Origin: Rubrivivax sp.
GTDB lineage: Bacteria; Pseudomonadota; Gammaproteobacteria; Burkholderiales; Burkholderiaceae_C
Length of the DNA stretch: 44,828 nt
Direction of reading: 5' to 3'
NCBI GenBank assembly: GCA_021300575.1
Contig: JAJTDM010000025.1
Coordinates: 1 to 44,828 of the forward strand
A program made the translations under genes and the position numbers. Below, in pieces: positions 1 through 8,334 of this stretch. Under the pieces are notes generated by a model. It was not told the DNA's origin. It was given only the letters and a program-made list of their open reading frames with translations, and did not search any database. Each line of letters begins with the position of its first letter. Within the stretch, counting starts at the first letter, position 1.

Positions 1-50
1 CATTCAAAGTCAAGAAGCCCGACGTCAACGCTCAAATGCCCTTGCTGTAG
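1..50 (+). CDS. 3' end of an unidentified protein (partial)
   Basis: A reading frame enters from the left edge and ends at TAG 48-50, giving a basic tail that ends in DVNAQMPLL. A second frame is also open from base 1 to about 117 and contains a CPCC motif, so the choice of frame is not certain. No family can be named from 15 residues. The position just outside the left 26-bp repeat suggests it belongs to the neighbouring region rather than to the defence cassette. Confidence 0.25.
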   Translation, partial: FKVKKPDVNAQMPLL

Positions 51-275
51 TGGCAGCCGAAAGGGTCGCCTCTATACAAATCAACCACTTACAGCGTTTG
101 GTGTCGAACTCGGGTGACCGGCCTTCATGGAGCCACCAAGTCTGGACCTGTGGCCTAAGGTGACGAGTTCGACGTCAAGGACAGGCCGGTGACCGTGGCG
201 GTGGATGCCACGGGCACCAGCGTGCACCAGACCGGGCCGAAGGAGTGGCAGGCGAAGATCGGCAAGATTCCGGTC

Positions 276-301
276 ACGGTGGCTTGAACCCCTGCGGCAG
301 G
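276..301 (+). repeat. Left 26-bp direct repeat of the defence cassette
   Basis: Matches 11798-11823 at 25 of 26 positions in the same orientation. Both copies span a TGA stop preceded by codons for Val-Thr-Val-Ala. Together they bracket the complete DUF499/DUF1156 cassette and the sacsin-like relic, about 11.5 kb. Confidence 0.7.
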
Positions 302-309
302 ACCCGCGT

Positions 310-331
310 CTTCAGGCCTGCCGCTTCAACC
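310..331 (+). repeat. 22-bp dispersed repeat, copy 1
   Basis: Matches 12772-12793 at 21 of 22 positions; its core is CCTGCCGCTTCAACC. A degenerate copy lies near 13660-13682. All copies sit just past gene 3' ends. Confidence 0.55.
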
Positions 332-350
332 CCGCCTCGACCAGCGGCAC

Positions 351-422
351 GCGCATCGGGATCCGCAGCACCCGATGCCGCACTGGTAAACGCAGGTTGA
401 CGTGGTCGACAATATGCGCCGG
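351..422 (-). mobile_element. Possible IS91-family transposase relic
   Basis: On the minus strand, after a stop at 423-425, the frame reads PAHIVDHVNLRLPVRHRVLR and then IPMR. This resembles the segment after the zinc-binding region of IS91-type transposases, which typically reads like AHLVDHV..PVRQWVLSLP..LR. Nothing else of the transposase is visible on either side, so at most this is a short remnant. The match rests on remembered family sequence over 24 residues, so it is tentative. Confidence 0.3.
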
Positions 423-490
423 TCAGCATCGCAAGGCGTGAAGTAGCTGGCCGCCATCGCGGTATGCGCACGGCCCGGCTAGCCTTCAAC

Positions 491-3196
491 TCACCACGAC
501 TCCGATAGCTTGTCCAAGATGTCCCGCCGAGACAGCACTTCTGCGCACAGCTCCCACCGGTCCCGGTCCGGGTCGATGGTCTCCTGGTAGCGGATCTCGA
601 ACGCATTGCGTGCCCGGGCGCGAAGGTGCATGTACTCGTCCATGCGCTGCTCCAGTTGCTCGACGTTGCTGATCCAGTCATCCTCGATGGTGTCGGGCAG
701 GCTGCCGAAGATGTCGTAGCGGTCTTTCATGCGGCGCGAGATCGCCGAGTACACCTGTTCGTCCTGTGAGCCGTGGTACACGAGGTTGAGCATGTCCACG
801 CCCTGCCTCACCTGGCCGAATCGCTTGATGCGGCCCAGGCGCTGCTCCAGGCGTGAGGGGTTCCAGGGGAGGTCGACGTTGATCAAGGTTCCCAGCGTCT
901 GCAGATTCAGACCTTCGCACGCGGCGTCGGTGGCGATCAGCAGCTTGATCCTGTGCTGCTTCACCTCGGCCTTGATCTCCTCTCGCTCCACGGTCGCGAA
1001 GTCTGCTCCGCGGTAGATGCCACTGCGGCCCGCGCCCGCATAGATCGCGACGGGGATGGCTGGCAACGCGGCAGCCAGCTCCGCGGCCAGAGTCCGCACC
1101 GTGTCGTAGTACTGGCTGAAGACGATGCAGCCATGCTCCAGCCAGGTCCGGCCGTCGGTGCGGTGCTGCGTCAGGAAGTACTTCACCGCCGCCGTCTTCG
1201 GGTCGCGCGCTTCCGGTCGGGACAGTTCCTGCACGATGGCCTGCAGCTGCCCGGCCTCATCCGCCGTCAAGGCATCCAGCACTTCGGCCACTTGCTGCGC
1301 CTCGTCTTCTTCGTCAAGCAACTCGCGCTGCAGCATCTTCTCGGCTGTCGACCGGCCGGACGCAAAGCTGGAGCAGATGCGCTGCAGCAGCAGCGTTCGC
1401 ATGAAGCCCGCTGCCTTGGTGCGCTGCTTCAGCAGTACCGTGAAGGCTTCCGCGGCTTGGTAGGCCAGATCGAACGGCAGGTTCGCAACCAGACCATGCC
1501 GCTGGAACGACACGCTCCCGTAGTGGCCTGCCGGCGCGTCAGGGTCGGGGTGGATGTCCACGCCCACCCGTTGCAGCAGGCCGGCGTCTTCCAGCGTCAC
1601 CCGCCGCCGCAGCACCGTGTGCCGCACCACGGGGTTGTGCTCCCGAAGAAAACCCGGCACCGTGGCCGCCGAGATGGCCTGCTGCTCCAGGAAGCCCAGC
1701 GAGCCGAACCCGCGGTCGGTAAAGAAGCTCTGCTCCGGCAGGCCGATCTGCAGCCGCAGCGTGGCGAACATCGCGTCTTCGTCTCCCGGGGGCAGCGGGT
1801 TGCGCAGCCACTCCCAGGCCTCCTTATCGTCGGCGGGCACCTCGTCGCCCTTCACCACGGGCAGCGCACGGCGCCAATCGGTCCAGCGGCTGAAGGGCGT
1901 ACGTCCCAGCACGAACTCGGCATTGACGCCCAGCACGGCCAGCAGGTCCCACAGCTCGTACACCTCGGTCTGGATGGGCGTGGCCGTGCCCAGCAGCAGG
2001 TTCTTGGTACGCGCGCCGATCTTCATCATGAAGTCCAGCAGATTGTTCGGCTCACCCATCTGCCCGTTGGGCGTGGCGCGGCGGCGCGCCTTGTGCGCTT
2101 CGTCCAGCACCACGGTGCCGTAGCGGCGCGCCAGCAGGTGCTGACACTCGTCGGATTCGTGGAACACCAGCCCGGTGGAGACGATGGCGATCTGCGCCGG
2201 GCAACGCGCCACGTCCTCCGCCCCGCGCGTGCGCACCTCGCGGCCCTGCGGGTCGATCCACAGCTTCTTGGTCGACGACCACACTGCGCTCGGAATGCCC
2301 AGTTTGTCGGCCAGCTCCACCTGCCACTGCATCGTCAGCGTCGAGGGGCACAAGATCAGCACCGGCCCATCGCCTAACAGCGCTGACACCATGGCGCTGG
2401 CCGCCAGCGACAAGGTCTTGCCAACGCCCACCTCGTCGGCCAGCAGCAGGCGTGCGCGGCCGTAGGTCTCGCGGTGCTGCAGGAACAGCGTCACGAACGA
2501 GCGCTGCCAGGGCTGCAACTGCTCGCCTCCGCGGTAGATGGGGCTCTCGGCCAGCGCCGCGCCGGGCACGTTCTGCGGCTTCACGTCGGCGAAGCGGATC
2601 TCCACGCGCTTGGCGATGCGTTCCACTTCTTCGACGATGGCGTCAGGCAGCGGAAAGGCATCCGCCCACAGTGCGTCGAACTCTTCTTCGACCCAGACCA
2701 CACCCTCGGGTGACGGGTCTTCCCACAGGATCTCGTAGTTGTGGGCGAAAGCGCTGCGCGTCTCGTTGATCGAGCCCAGGAAGCTCGTCTTGCTGCCATC
2801 GGCCGCCTCGATGACGCCGGCCTTGCCGTGCACGAACACGCTGTTCTTGGGCACCACGCGGATCTCGACCCGCCCGCTGGTCAGCAGCTGGTGCAGCGTG
2901 CGGTAGCGCTCGCGGTGCATCAGCGCCTCCACCTCGGCAGGTGCTTCGTTCCAGCGCTCCTTCAGCGCCGTCTCGCGGGCGTGCTTGGAGATCAGCACAT
3001 CGGCGGCATCCAGCTCGCTATTGCAGATGACCTGCACCTTGGGAATGCAGGCAATCTCCTCGCCCACCAGCTCGAAGATCGAACTGCGGAAGTAGCCGGC
3101 AATGCGCCGGTACGAGCGCGCGCCCGCAAGCTTCTGGTTCAGGAAGGCATGGTCCAGCCGCTGGCGGCGCGACGAGAAGCGCCGGATGCCGCTCAT
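491..3196 (-). CDS. PLD-like nuclease fused to SNF2 (SF2) helicase, defence cassette
   Basis: A 901-residue protein with two parts. Residues 1-175 are phospholipase D-like, with H123-x-K125 followed by a GSIN segment near 141, as in HKD nucleases; only one HKD motif is visible, so dimerisation would be needed for a full site. From about 225 it is an SNF2/RapA-like helicase: Walker A DEVGVGKT (254-261), Walker B/DEAH at 365-368, and a C-terminal motif VI, QRLGRIKRFGQ. It is the last gene of the cassette, and its ATG overlaps the upstream stop by 4 bp. PLD and SNF2 modules also occur in DISARM-type systems, where they are thought to act on or remodel invading DNA. Role here: motor and nuclease arm of a modification-linked defence system (inferred). 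Confidence 0.88.
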   Translation of the reverse strand: MSGIRRFSSRRQRLDHAFLNQKLAGARSYRRIAGYFRSSIFELVGEEIACIPKVQVICNSELDAADVLISKHARETALKERWNEAPAEVEALMHRERYRTLHQLLTSGRVEIRVVPKNSVFVHGKAGVIEAADGSKTSFLGSINETRSAFAHNYEILWEDPSPEGVVWVEEEFDALWADAFPLPDAIVEEVERIAKRVEIRFADVKPQNVPGAALAESPIYRGGEQLQPWQRSFVTLFLQHRETYGRARLLLADEVGVGKTLSLAASAMVSALLGDGPVLILCPSTLTMQWQVELADKLGIPSAVWSSTKKLWIDPQGREVRTRGAEDVARCPAQIAIVSTGLVFHESDECQHLLARRYGTVVLDEAHKARRRATPNGQMGEPNNLLDFMMKIGARTKNLLLGTATPIQTEVYELWDLLAVLGVNAEFVLGRTPFSRWTDWRRALPVVKGDEVPADDKEAWEWLRNPLPPGDEDAMFATLRLQIGLPEQSFFTDRGFGSLGFLEQQAISAATVPGFLREHNPVVRHTVLRRRVTLEDAGLLQRVGVDIHPDPDAPAGHYGSVSFQRHGLVANLPFDLAYQAAEAFTVLLKQRTKAAGFMRTLLLQRICSSFASGRSTAEKMLQRELLDEEDEAQQVAEVLDALTADEAGQLQAIVQELSRPEARDPKTAAVKYFLTQHRTDGRTWLEHGCIVFSQYYDTVRTLAAELAAALPAIPVAIYAGAGRSGIYRGADFATVEREEIKAEVKQHRIKLLIATDAACEGLNLQTLGTLINVDLPWNPSRLEQRLGRIKRFGQVRQGVDMLNLVYHGSQDEQVYSAISRRMKDRYDIFGSLPDTIEDDWISNVEQLEQRMDEYMHLRARARNAFEIRYQETIDPDRDRWELCAEVLSRRDILDKLSESW

Positions 3197-4677
3197 CGCG
3201 CACCCGCCTTGCGGTACCTCTGGAGCCGGCTTTGCGGCTTGTCGGGCACAGTCATCTCGATCAGGCCGGCGGCCAGGGCCGGCTGCAGGTAGGCCTTGCG
3301 GAAATGCTCGTCGTTCTTCAGGCCCAGTGCCTCCTGCAGCTGCTGGCGCGTCATCTCGCCGACCAAGGCATTGAGCAAGCGCGCCATCGCCTCATCCGTG
3401 GTGACTTCCGTGGTGACTTCCGTGGTGACTTCCGTGGTGACTTCCGTGGTCACTTCCGGGGCCGCTTCCCCCGGCGGGCGCCGCAGCACCAGCACGAACT
3501 GCCCGCCCGTCTGGCGGAACTCCGGCGGCGGTAGCCCCGCCGCCCGGCAGCGGGTGGCCATGTCCAGCGTGCCGCTTCCGGCCTTTTCCACGTAGCCGGC
3601 CAGGAACATGGGTTCGGCGATCAACGGGTTGTGTGGAATAGACGCATGCGGCAGCAGCAGCCCTTCCAGCGTCAAGGCCGGCGGCAGCTCACCGGGGTTC
3701 CACACCTCCAGACGGTCAGCGAACAGCATCACCTGCACGCTGGCGCCGCTGGCGTAGTCGCGGTGCGCCACCGCGTTGACGATGGCTTCCGCCACCGCCT
3801 CGCGCGGCAGTTCGTAGTTCACCGGCACCTGCGTGCTTTCGGCGCGCGTGCCCACCCGCCGTGCCACCTTGGACAGCACGAAGTCCAGCGCCGCGTCCAC
3901 CAGTTCGAACACCGTGCCCTTGAACACCTGGTACGACGGGATGGGCTTGCTGATCTCCGTGCCGTGGAAGTGCATGCACTTCACCTCCGACGACGGCAAA
4001 AAGCGCTGCGGCCGGCTGCCGAACAGCAGCACCGCCGCGTGGCTGGGCGCCCCCTGGTCCAGCAGGTTCAGGTGGGCCAGGGCCGCTGCCATGGGCGTGC
4101 CCGGGCCGTGCACGTAGCCACGTTGCGTCTGCGCCCGGCCGAGGAAGATCTCCAGCTGGTCCGCTGCCAGGTCGCCCAGCCCCGCCTCGGGGCAGGCCGC
4201 CGCGTCGAAAGGCTTGGTACGCAGCCGGCCGGTGCGTTCCAGCCAATCCACCAGGCTGGCATACAGGGCCGCCTGCAGCGCCGGCTCGCTGTCGAACTGC
4301 CGGCGCACCACCTGGCTTTCGGCGCGGCGCACCAGCGCGGCCATCTTGGGGTGCCGGTCGGCCGTGCGCTTCAGGTACACCAGGCGCACCTTGCCGGCGG
4401 CCGTGGCGCGGTCGAACTCACGCTCGGTGGGCGACACGCCCTCGGCGTCTTCCGAGCCGTAGTCGCGCCCGAAGAGGCCCACGTACAGGTCGCAGCGGTC
4501 CACCTCGGTCAGGTAGGTGGCGTCAGCGCGCCGGTCCGCGGCGGGCAGGTCCTCGAACAGAAAGACCTCGAAGAACCGGCGCAGCAGCGCATCACCCTGC
4601 ACGAAGTCGCGCACCGCGCGCCGCTCGGCGGCCAGCTCGCCCTGCACGCTGCTGACGAAGATGCGCGCCAGCGGCAT
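3193..4677 (-). CDS. DUF4062 / RecG-like HATPase regulator with EVTT repeats
   Basis: A 494-residue protein. Residues 1 to about 150 match DUF4062 (start PLARIFVSSVQGELAAER), a Rossmann-like domain related to TIR/SLOG-type modules. The middle resembles the RecG-like/Schlafen-associated family (LLFGSRPQRFLPSSEV), followed by a GHKL-type HATPase segment near 285-385 (AIVNAVAHRDY, then WNPGELPP). A tandem EVTT repeat (about 409-428) links to a predicted winged-helix C terminus. The start lies 13 bp after the methyltransferase stop, and its stop overlaps the helicase ATG, so it is part of the operon. It could sense infection or regulate the cassette; no function is proven. DUF4062 is not obviously part of the core set, so it may be variable cargo. 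Confidence 0.82.
   Translation of the reverse strand: MPLARIFVSSVQGELAAERRAVRDFVQGDALLRRFFEVFLFEDLPAADRRADATYLTEVDRCDLYVGLFGRDYGSEDAEGVSPTEREFDRATAAGKVRLVYLKRTADRHPKMAALVRRAESQVVRRQFDSEPALQAALYASLVDWLERTGRLRTKPFDAAACPEAGLGDLAADQLEIFLGRAQTQRGYVHGPGTPMAAALAHLNLLDQGAPSHAAVLLFGSRPQRFLPSSEVKCMHFHGTEISKPIPSYQVFKGTVFELVDAALDFVLSKVARRVGTRAESTQVPVNYELPREAVAEAIVNAVAHRDYASGASVQVMLFADRLEVWNPGELPPALTLEGLLLPHASIPHNPLIAEPMFLAGYVEKAGSGTLDMATRCRAAGLPPPEFRQTGGQFVLVLRRPPGEAAPEVTTEVTTEVTTEVTTEVTTDEAMARLLNALVGEMTRQQLQEALGLKNDEHFRKAYLQPALAAGLIEMTVPDKPQSRLQRYRKAGAR
3395..3454 (-). repeat. Five 12-bp tandem repeats coding EVTT
   Basis: Five head-to-tail copies of a 12-bp unit (plus strand TCCGTGGTGACT; the last copy has one change) encode repeated Glu-Val-Thr-Thr between the HATPase region and the C-terminal winged helix. 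Similar short Val/Thr-rich repeats occur in this place in related RecG-like regulators. The unit keeps frame, so slippage would change linker length without breaking the protein. Confidence 0.9.
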
Positions 4678-4690
4678 CGCCGTGCCCCGT

Positions 4691-7600
4691 TCAGCCCAGG
4701 CGCTGGTTCTTCACCAGCTCGCGCAGCACGCGCGCGGCGCTGGCCTCTTCAGGCCGCAGCGCCTCCAGCCGCTTGGCCAGGTAGCCCGCCAGCTCGGCCA
4801 CCAGCTCGCGCTGCGTCACGTCGCCGTAGTAGTTGGGCACGTTCAGCGTCAGGTGGGCCAGCACCTCGCTGCCGTCCACGCCCTTCTGCAGTTCCATCAG
4901 CGCATACAGCGCCGCGCGCAGCAGCGACTGGTGCAGCTCCGAGCCCTCGCCCATCTCGGCCCGGCCAAAGTCCACGGCGCTCTTCAAGCGGGCCTCGTTG
5001 GCCTTGCGGCTGGCCAGCAGGGGGCCGAAGTCGCGCACCTTGAAGGCCTTGGCGAAGTTCTGGTAGTTGTCCAGCGTCTTGGCGCCGCGCGCTTCCATGT
5101 CCAGCATCTTCAGATAGAAGCGCTCGGCGCCAGAGAGACGGTCCCAGTGCGCCTTGGCCACGCCTTGCGGCACCAGGCACTGGTTGGCCGTGTCCACGGC
5201 AAAGGCGATCAGGCCGTCGACGAAGGTGGTCTCGCCCTTCACCCGCGGGCGGATGGCCTCGGCGCTCATGTCACGGCCGTCAATCACCGCATAGCGCGTC
5301 AGCACTCGCAGCGCCGCGGCGTAGCCGGCCATCTGGATGTCAGCGTCCTCGAACACGTTCTCGTCGCGGTACAGGCCCTTGGCCTGCTGGTTCAGGCCGG
5401 TCAGCTCGGTCACCTGCTTCTCCACCTCTTCCTGGATCTCCCAAGCCAGGTCGTCGCGGGTAGTCTTGTGGTGACCCCGGCGCTTGCGCAGCACCAGCAG
5501 CACCGTGCCCTTCACATGACTACCTTCGCGCAATGCGCTATCCGTCTCAGTAACGACGTACCAGGCGGCGGTGACGTGCAACCCCGAGGCCCACACGATG
5601 TTGGCCATGTCCGCCCAGATGCTGCCCGACTGGTGCGTGAACATGACTACCTGGATGCCGTTATCCGGCATGCACTCGGCCATGCGCTTGTAGGCGGCGA
5701 CCATGCCGCGGCGGAAGTCTTCGCCTTCGCCCTTGATCGCGAGGGCGCGCCGGCTATCCCAGGTCCAGTCGGCGAACTCGGGTGGCGGGTTCTTCCGCAG
5801 CCAGGCGATGAAGAACTCGAAGATCTCCTCATACTTGACGGCATCGCCATAGGGCGGATCGGTGACGAAGATGTCAGCCAGGCCATCAAAGGACGCGGCG
5901 GATGCCGAAACGACACTTGCAGTTCCCGAGATTGGCCGGCTCGCCACGTCCTCGAGCAAGTACGTCTTCGCGAAGAAGAACGAACGGACGGCGTATGCGA
6001 AAAGCGTGTTGAGCGCTTGGTTGTAGAAGGTCTGGGCTACCGACTCTCGGGCAGCTCCAGTCCCATAGCGGCACAACTTCGACGACCAGTCTGAAAGGCG
6101 TGCGAGAAAGATGCGCAATGGTGCGCGCATCTCAGGCCGCCCCTCGTCAATCGCCTTACTTGCCAGCCCCAAAAGCAGCAACTGGCGCGGAGAGAACAAG
6201 TGGTGCCAATGCGTCCAGCCGCGGGTTCGAATTGGCTCGTCTGTCTTCTCTCCCGGCTCAATTCGCAAATCGGGAATCCAGCCCTTCTCTTGCCAGACTG
6301 CCAAGCGATCCCGAACGAATGCCTCGACCGCTGACTCTCTTTCGAGATCAGCCGGCGTCACCGCGCGGAACTCATAGTCTGGTGCTCGAGCCCCCTTCCG
6401 TTCACGCATCCACTGGATGCACCAAAGTCGCTCCCGAAACACGTCTTCTTGCCGTGCCTTTATGTCGCTCTTCATCCACTGTCGAAGTCGATTCGCAGTT
6501 GAACCGTCAGGAGTACCGTGATCGCCGCGAATGGTCGAAATCTTTGTGCGGTACTCAACACCCTTCAAGGTGTACTGCAAGTAAGGCTCTTGTCCACGTC
6601 CATCGCTGTGGAGTGTCCCTTGATCGGCCGCAGCGAGATCGTCCTCCGAGACTCCGGACCGAATACGAACATCGAAGCGGCGCGATGACTCATCTGGAAC
6701 CAACTCGGCGACCGCCATCCGCCCCTTGCTGATTACGCGCGTTGGCAACAGCGGGACTGCCCACCCAGTTTGTGGACACGTTACCTCTATGCAGTACAGG
6801 AACGTCTTCGGTCGCCAACCGTTTCCGTCATCTTCAACACCGAGTGCATCCAATTCCTGCTGAACGGATGAAACGAGGGCCAACTGAGCATCCATAACCC
6901 TCTCACGGGAGGCGTTCGTACCCCCAACGACGTTGAACGCACCCCACGTGAGAAGGCAAGCAATCGGACTGAGATCGGAGGCACGCGCGTCGCAACCCAT
7001 ACGCGCGGCTTCAAACGGGATCTGTCCTGAGCCACTGAACGTGTCGGCAACCATCGGAACACGACCAAACCGCATCCTGCCAAGCTGACGAGTGAGTTCA
7101 ACGATGGACGAGGCAGACGTTCCAAGATGATCGTTCACGGCCGCCCAGATGTGCGCATGGACGTCCTCGCCTACCTCGTCCGGTCGACGTGCGGCCTCCA
7201 CACGCTCTCGATACGGCAGACGAGGCTGCAACCGAGCTTCCATTCGCCGACGATCGATCTCCGGGACGTCGTCCCTCCACTCAACGGTCACTCGGCGAAG
7301 TTCCACGGCCGACCAGTCAATGGGCGCAGAGATCGGAAGCAAGTCGGGATTGGACGATGTGAAGTACTCGGCGACATGTGCGATCGACGCCTTCGCAAGG
7401 ACTTCTCTGGGCTTGAGCCGCCGCTTGGCTCTGGCAACGAACGATTCGTCGTCCATCGCCATCAGCATCTCGAAGATGGCGAGATCACGTGCCGGATCAT
7501 CGGTCGCCGGCAGCAGGCAACCAAGGATGCACGCCCTATTGAGGATCAGAGGTTTGCGGCCAATCCAGTAGCTCCCCAGCGTTGTGAGCAGCTTCCCCTG

Positions 7601-7711
7601 CTTTCCTTCCTGCTCCTTGTACGCCTCCGCCGACAGCTTCTGCACGGGCAACAGCCGCTCGATCAGCGACGGCGCATCCTTCAGCGAAAACGCCACCACG
7701 CCCGAACTCAT
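4691..7711 (-). CDS. DUF1156 adenine-specific DNA methyltransferase, anti-phage associated
   Basis: A 1006-residue protein. The N terminus matches DUF1156 (residues about 1-75). SAM-binding motif I is ADTFSGSG (222-229) and catalytic motif IV is DPPY (about 617-620), the N6-adenine type, in a widely spaced order. It would methylate host DNA so that the cassette can tell self from phage DNA; this is inferred from the family. The ATG overlaps the DUF3780 stop by 4 bp. Base composition changes inside the gene: bases 4921-4980 are 44/60 G+C, while 6841-6900 are 32/60. The central part between the two catalytic motifs therefore looks to be of different origin from the C terminus, as expected if a specificity segment was exchanged. 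Confidence 0.9.
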   Translation of the reverse strand: MSSGVVAFSLKDAPSLIERLLPVQKLSAEAYKEQEGKQGKLLTTLGSYWIGRKPLILNRACILGCLLPATDDPARDLAIFEMLMAMDDESFVARAKRRLKPREVLAKASIAHVAEYFTSSNPDLLPISAPIDWSAVELRRVTVEWRDDVPEIDRRRMEARLQPRLPYRERVEAARRPDEVGEDVHAHIWAAVNDHLGTSASSIVELTRQLGRMRFGRVPMVADTFSGSGQIPFEAARMGCDARASDLSPIACLLTWGAFNVVGGTNASRERVMDAQLALVSSVQQELDALGVEDDGNGWRPKTFLYCIEVTCPQTGWAVPLLPTRVISKGRMAVAELVPDESSRRFDVRIRSGVSEDDLAAADQGTLHSDGRGQEPYLQYTLKGVEYRTKISTIRGDHGTPDGSTANRLRQWMKSDIKARQEDVFRERLWCIQWMRERKGARAPDYEFRAVTPADLERESAVEAFVRDRLAVWQEKGWIPDLRIEPGEKTDEPIRTRGWTHWHHLFSPRQLLLLGLASKAIDEGRPEMRAPLRIFLARLSDWSSKLCRYGTGAARESVAQTFYNQALNTLFAYAVRSFFFAKTYLLEDVASRPISGTASVVSASAASFDGLADIFVTDPPYGDAVKYEEIFEFFIAWLRKNPPPEFADWTWDSRRALAIKGEGEDFRRGMVAAYKRMAECMPDNGIQVVMFTHQSGSIWADMANIVWASGLHVTAAWYVVTETDSALREGSHVKGTVLLVLRKRRGHHKTTRDDLAWEIQEEVEKQVTELTGLNQQAKGLYRDENVFEDADIQMAGYAAALRVLTRYAVIDGRDMSAEAIRPRVKGETTFVDGLIAFAVDTANQCLVPQGVAKAHWDRLSGAERFYLKMLDMEARGAKTLDNYQNFAKAFKVRDFGPLLASRKANEARLKSAVDFGRAEMGEGSELHQSLLRAALYALMELQKGVDGSEVLAHLTLNVPNYYGDVTQRELVAELAGYLAKRLEALRPEEASAARVLRELVKNQRLG

Positions 7712-8334
7712 TCACCCTCCTGAAACAGCGGCAGCCGGAACAGATCGTCTTCCGCCGGCCGCCGGCGCCGCCGGCCGGGCGCGGGCTTCTCGCCATCCGA
7801 CAGCGCGGCAAACAGCGCGCGCCGCCAGCCGCGCTCGGTGTCTTCCGGCAGGCCGGCTTCGGCCACCGTCATCGCAAACAGCCACCAGCGTTCTTCGGGC
7901 CGCAGCGCGGCCCAGCGGCTGCCCACCACCGGCAGTTGCTCGTCGTTGGCCGTCTCGGCGGCCCAGGCCAGCACGCACAGTTCCTTGCCCAGCAGCCGGT
8001 CCACCAGGTTGGTGCCGCTGTGCCAGCGGCCGGCGGGCGTCTTGGCGGCCTTCAGCCGGTCGTTGAACTCGCGCCGCGCCACGTCGGCGATGCCCGACCA
8101 GGTGCGCCGCAGCAGCACCACGCGCGGCTCGTCACGCGGGATGCCGGCCTCGTGCCCGCGGTAGCCGTAGTCCTCGACGATGGTGACGGGCTCGGTGCGT
8201 GCCGCCGGAATCTCCACGCGGAAGACGTGGGCGCCAAAGCGCTCGGGCGCCCCGAAGCCGACGGTGGCGCTGTCTAGGGCGGCTTTCGGAGCCTGCGTGG
8301 CTTTCATGGCCTGCGGCGTCGTGGCCACGGTCAT
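7708..8334 (-). CDS. DUF3780 protein, anti-phage cassette partner
   Basis: A 208-residue protein recognised as DUF3780, a family found almost only beside DUF499 and DUF1156 genes in defence islands. Segments such as FGAPERFGAHVFRVEIP and the Trp-rich PEERWWLFAMTVAEAG are visible; no catalytic motif was recognised. The first 25 residues look disordered. It overlaps the DUF499 stop and the DUF1156 start by 4 bp each, which implies translational coupling and probably fixed stoichiometry with both. It may be a structural or adaptor subunit. Its biochemical role is unknown. Confidence 0.88.
   Translation of the reverse strand: MTVATTPQAMKATQAPKAALDSATVGFGAPERFGAHVFRVEIPAARTEPVTIVEDYGYRGHEAGIPRDEPRVVLLRRTWSGIADVARREFNDRLKAAKTPAGRWHSGTNLVDRLLGKELCVLAWAAETANDEQLPVVGSRWAALRPEERWWLFAMTVAEAGLPEDTERGWRRALFAALSDGEKPAPGRRRRRPAEDDLFRLPLFQEGE

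Larger units (their letters stand above)
51..490. other. Gene-poor gap holding repeats and gene relics
   Basis: No intact gene was found in these 440 bases. Plus-strand bases 159-288 read as an open fragment ending VTVA and a TGA stop, with a stop just upstream, so it looks like the decayed 3' end of an unidentified gene. Similar sequence recurs at about 12705-12750 with its middle missing. The gap also holds the left 26-bp direct repeat (276-301), one copy of a 22-bp dispersed repeat (310-331) and a possible IS91-type relic (351-422, minus). The stop codon of the helicase gene lies at its right edge. Confidence 0.6.

Noticed and set aside
103..192. Possible hairpin (GTCGAACTCG with CGAGTTCGAC, and a GACCGGCC pair)
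   Set aside because: The two pairs are in the wrong order to form one stem, so no terminator or attachment site is claimed.
953..2377. A 474-residue open frame on the plus strand
   Set aside because: It is antisense to the PLD-SNF2 helicase gene; composition is His/Arg/Gln-rich without any domain, typical of high-GC shadow frames.
3395..3454. CRISPR-like array
   Set aside because: The units are contiguous 12-mers without spacers and are in frame inside a coding gene.
3631..5043. A 470-residue plus-strand open frame
   Set aside because: Antisense to the DUF4062 and DUF1156 genes, whose motifs are clear; no motif of its own.
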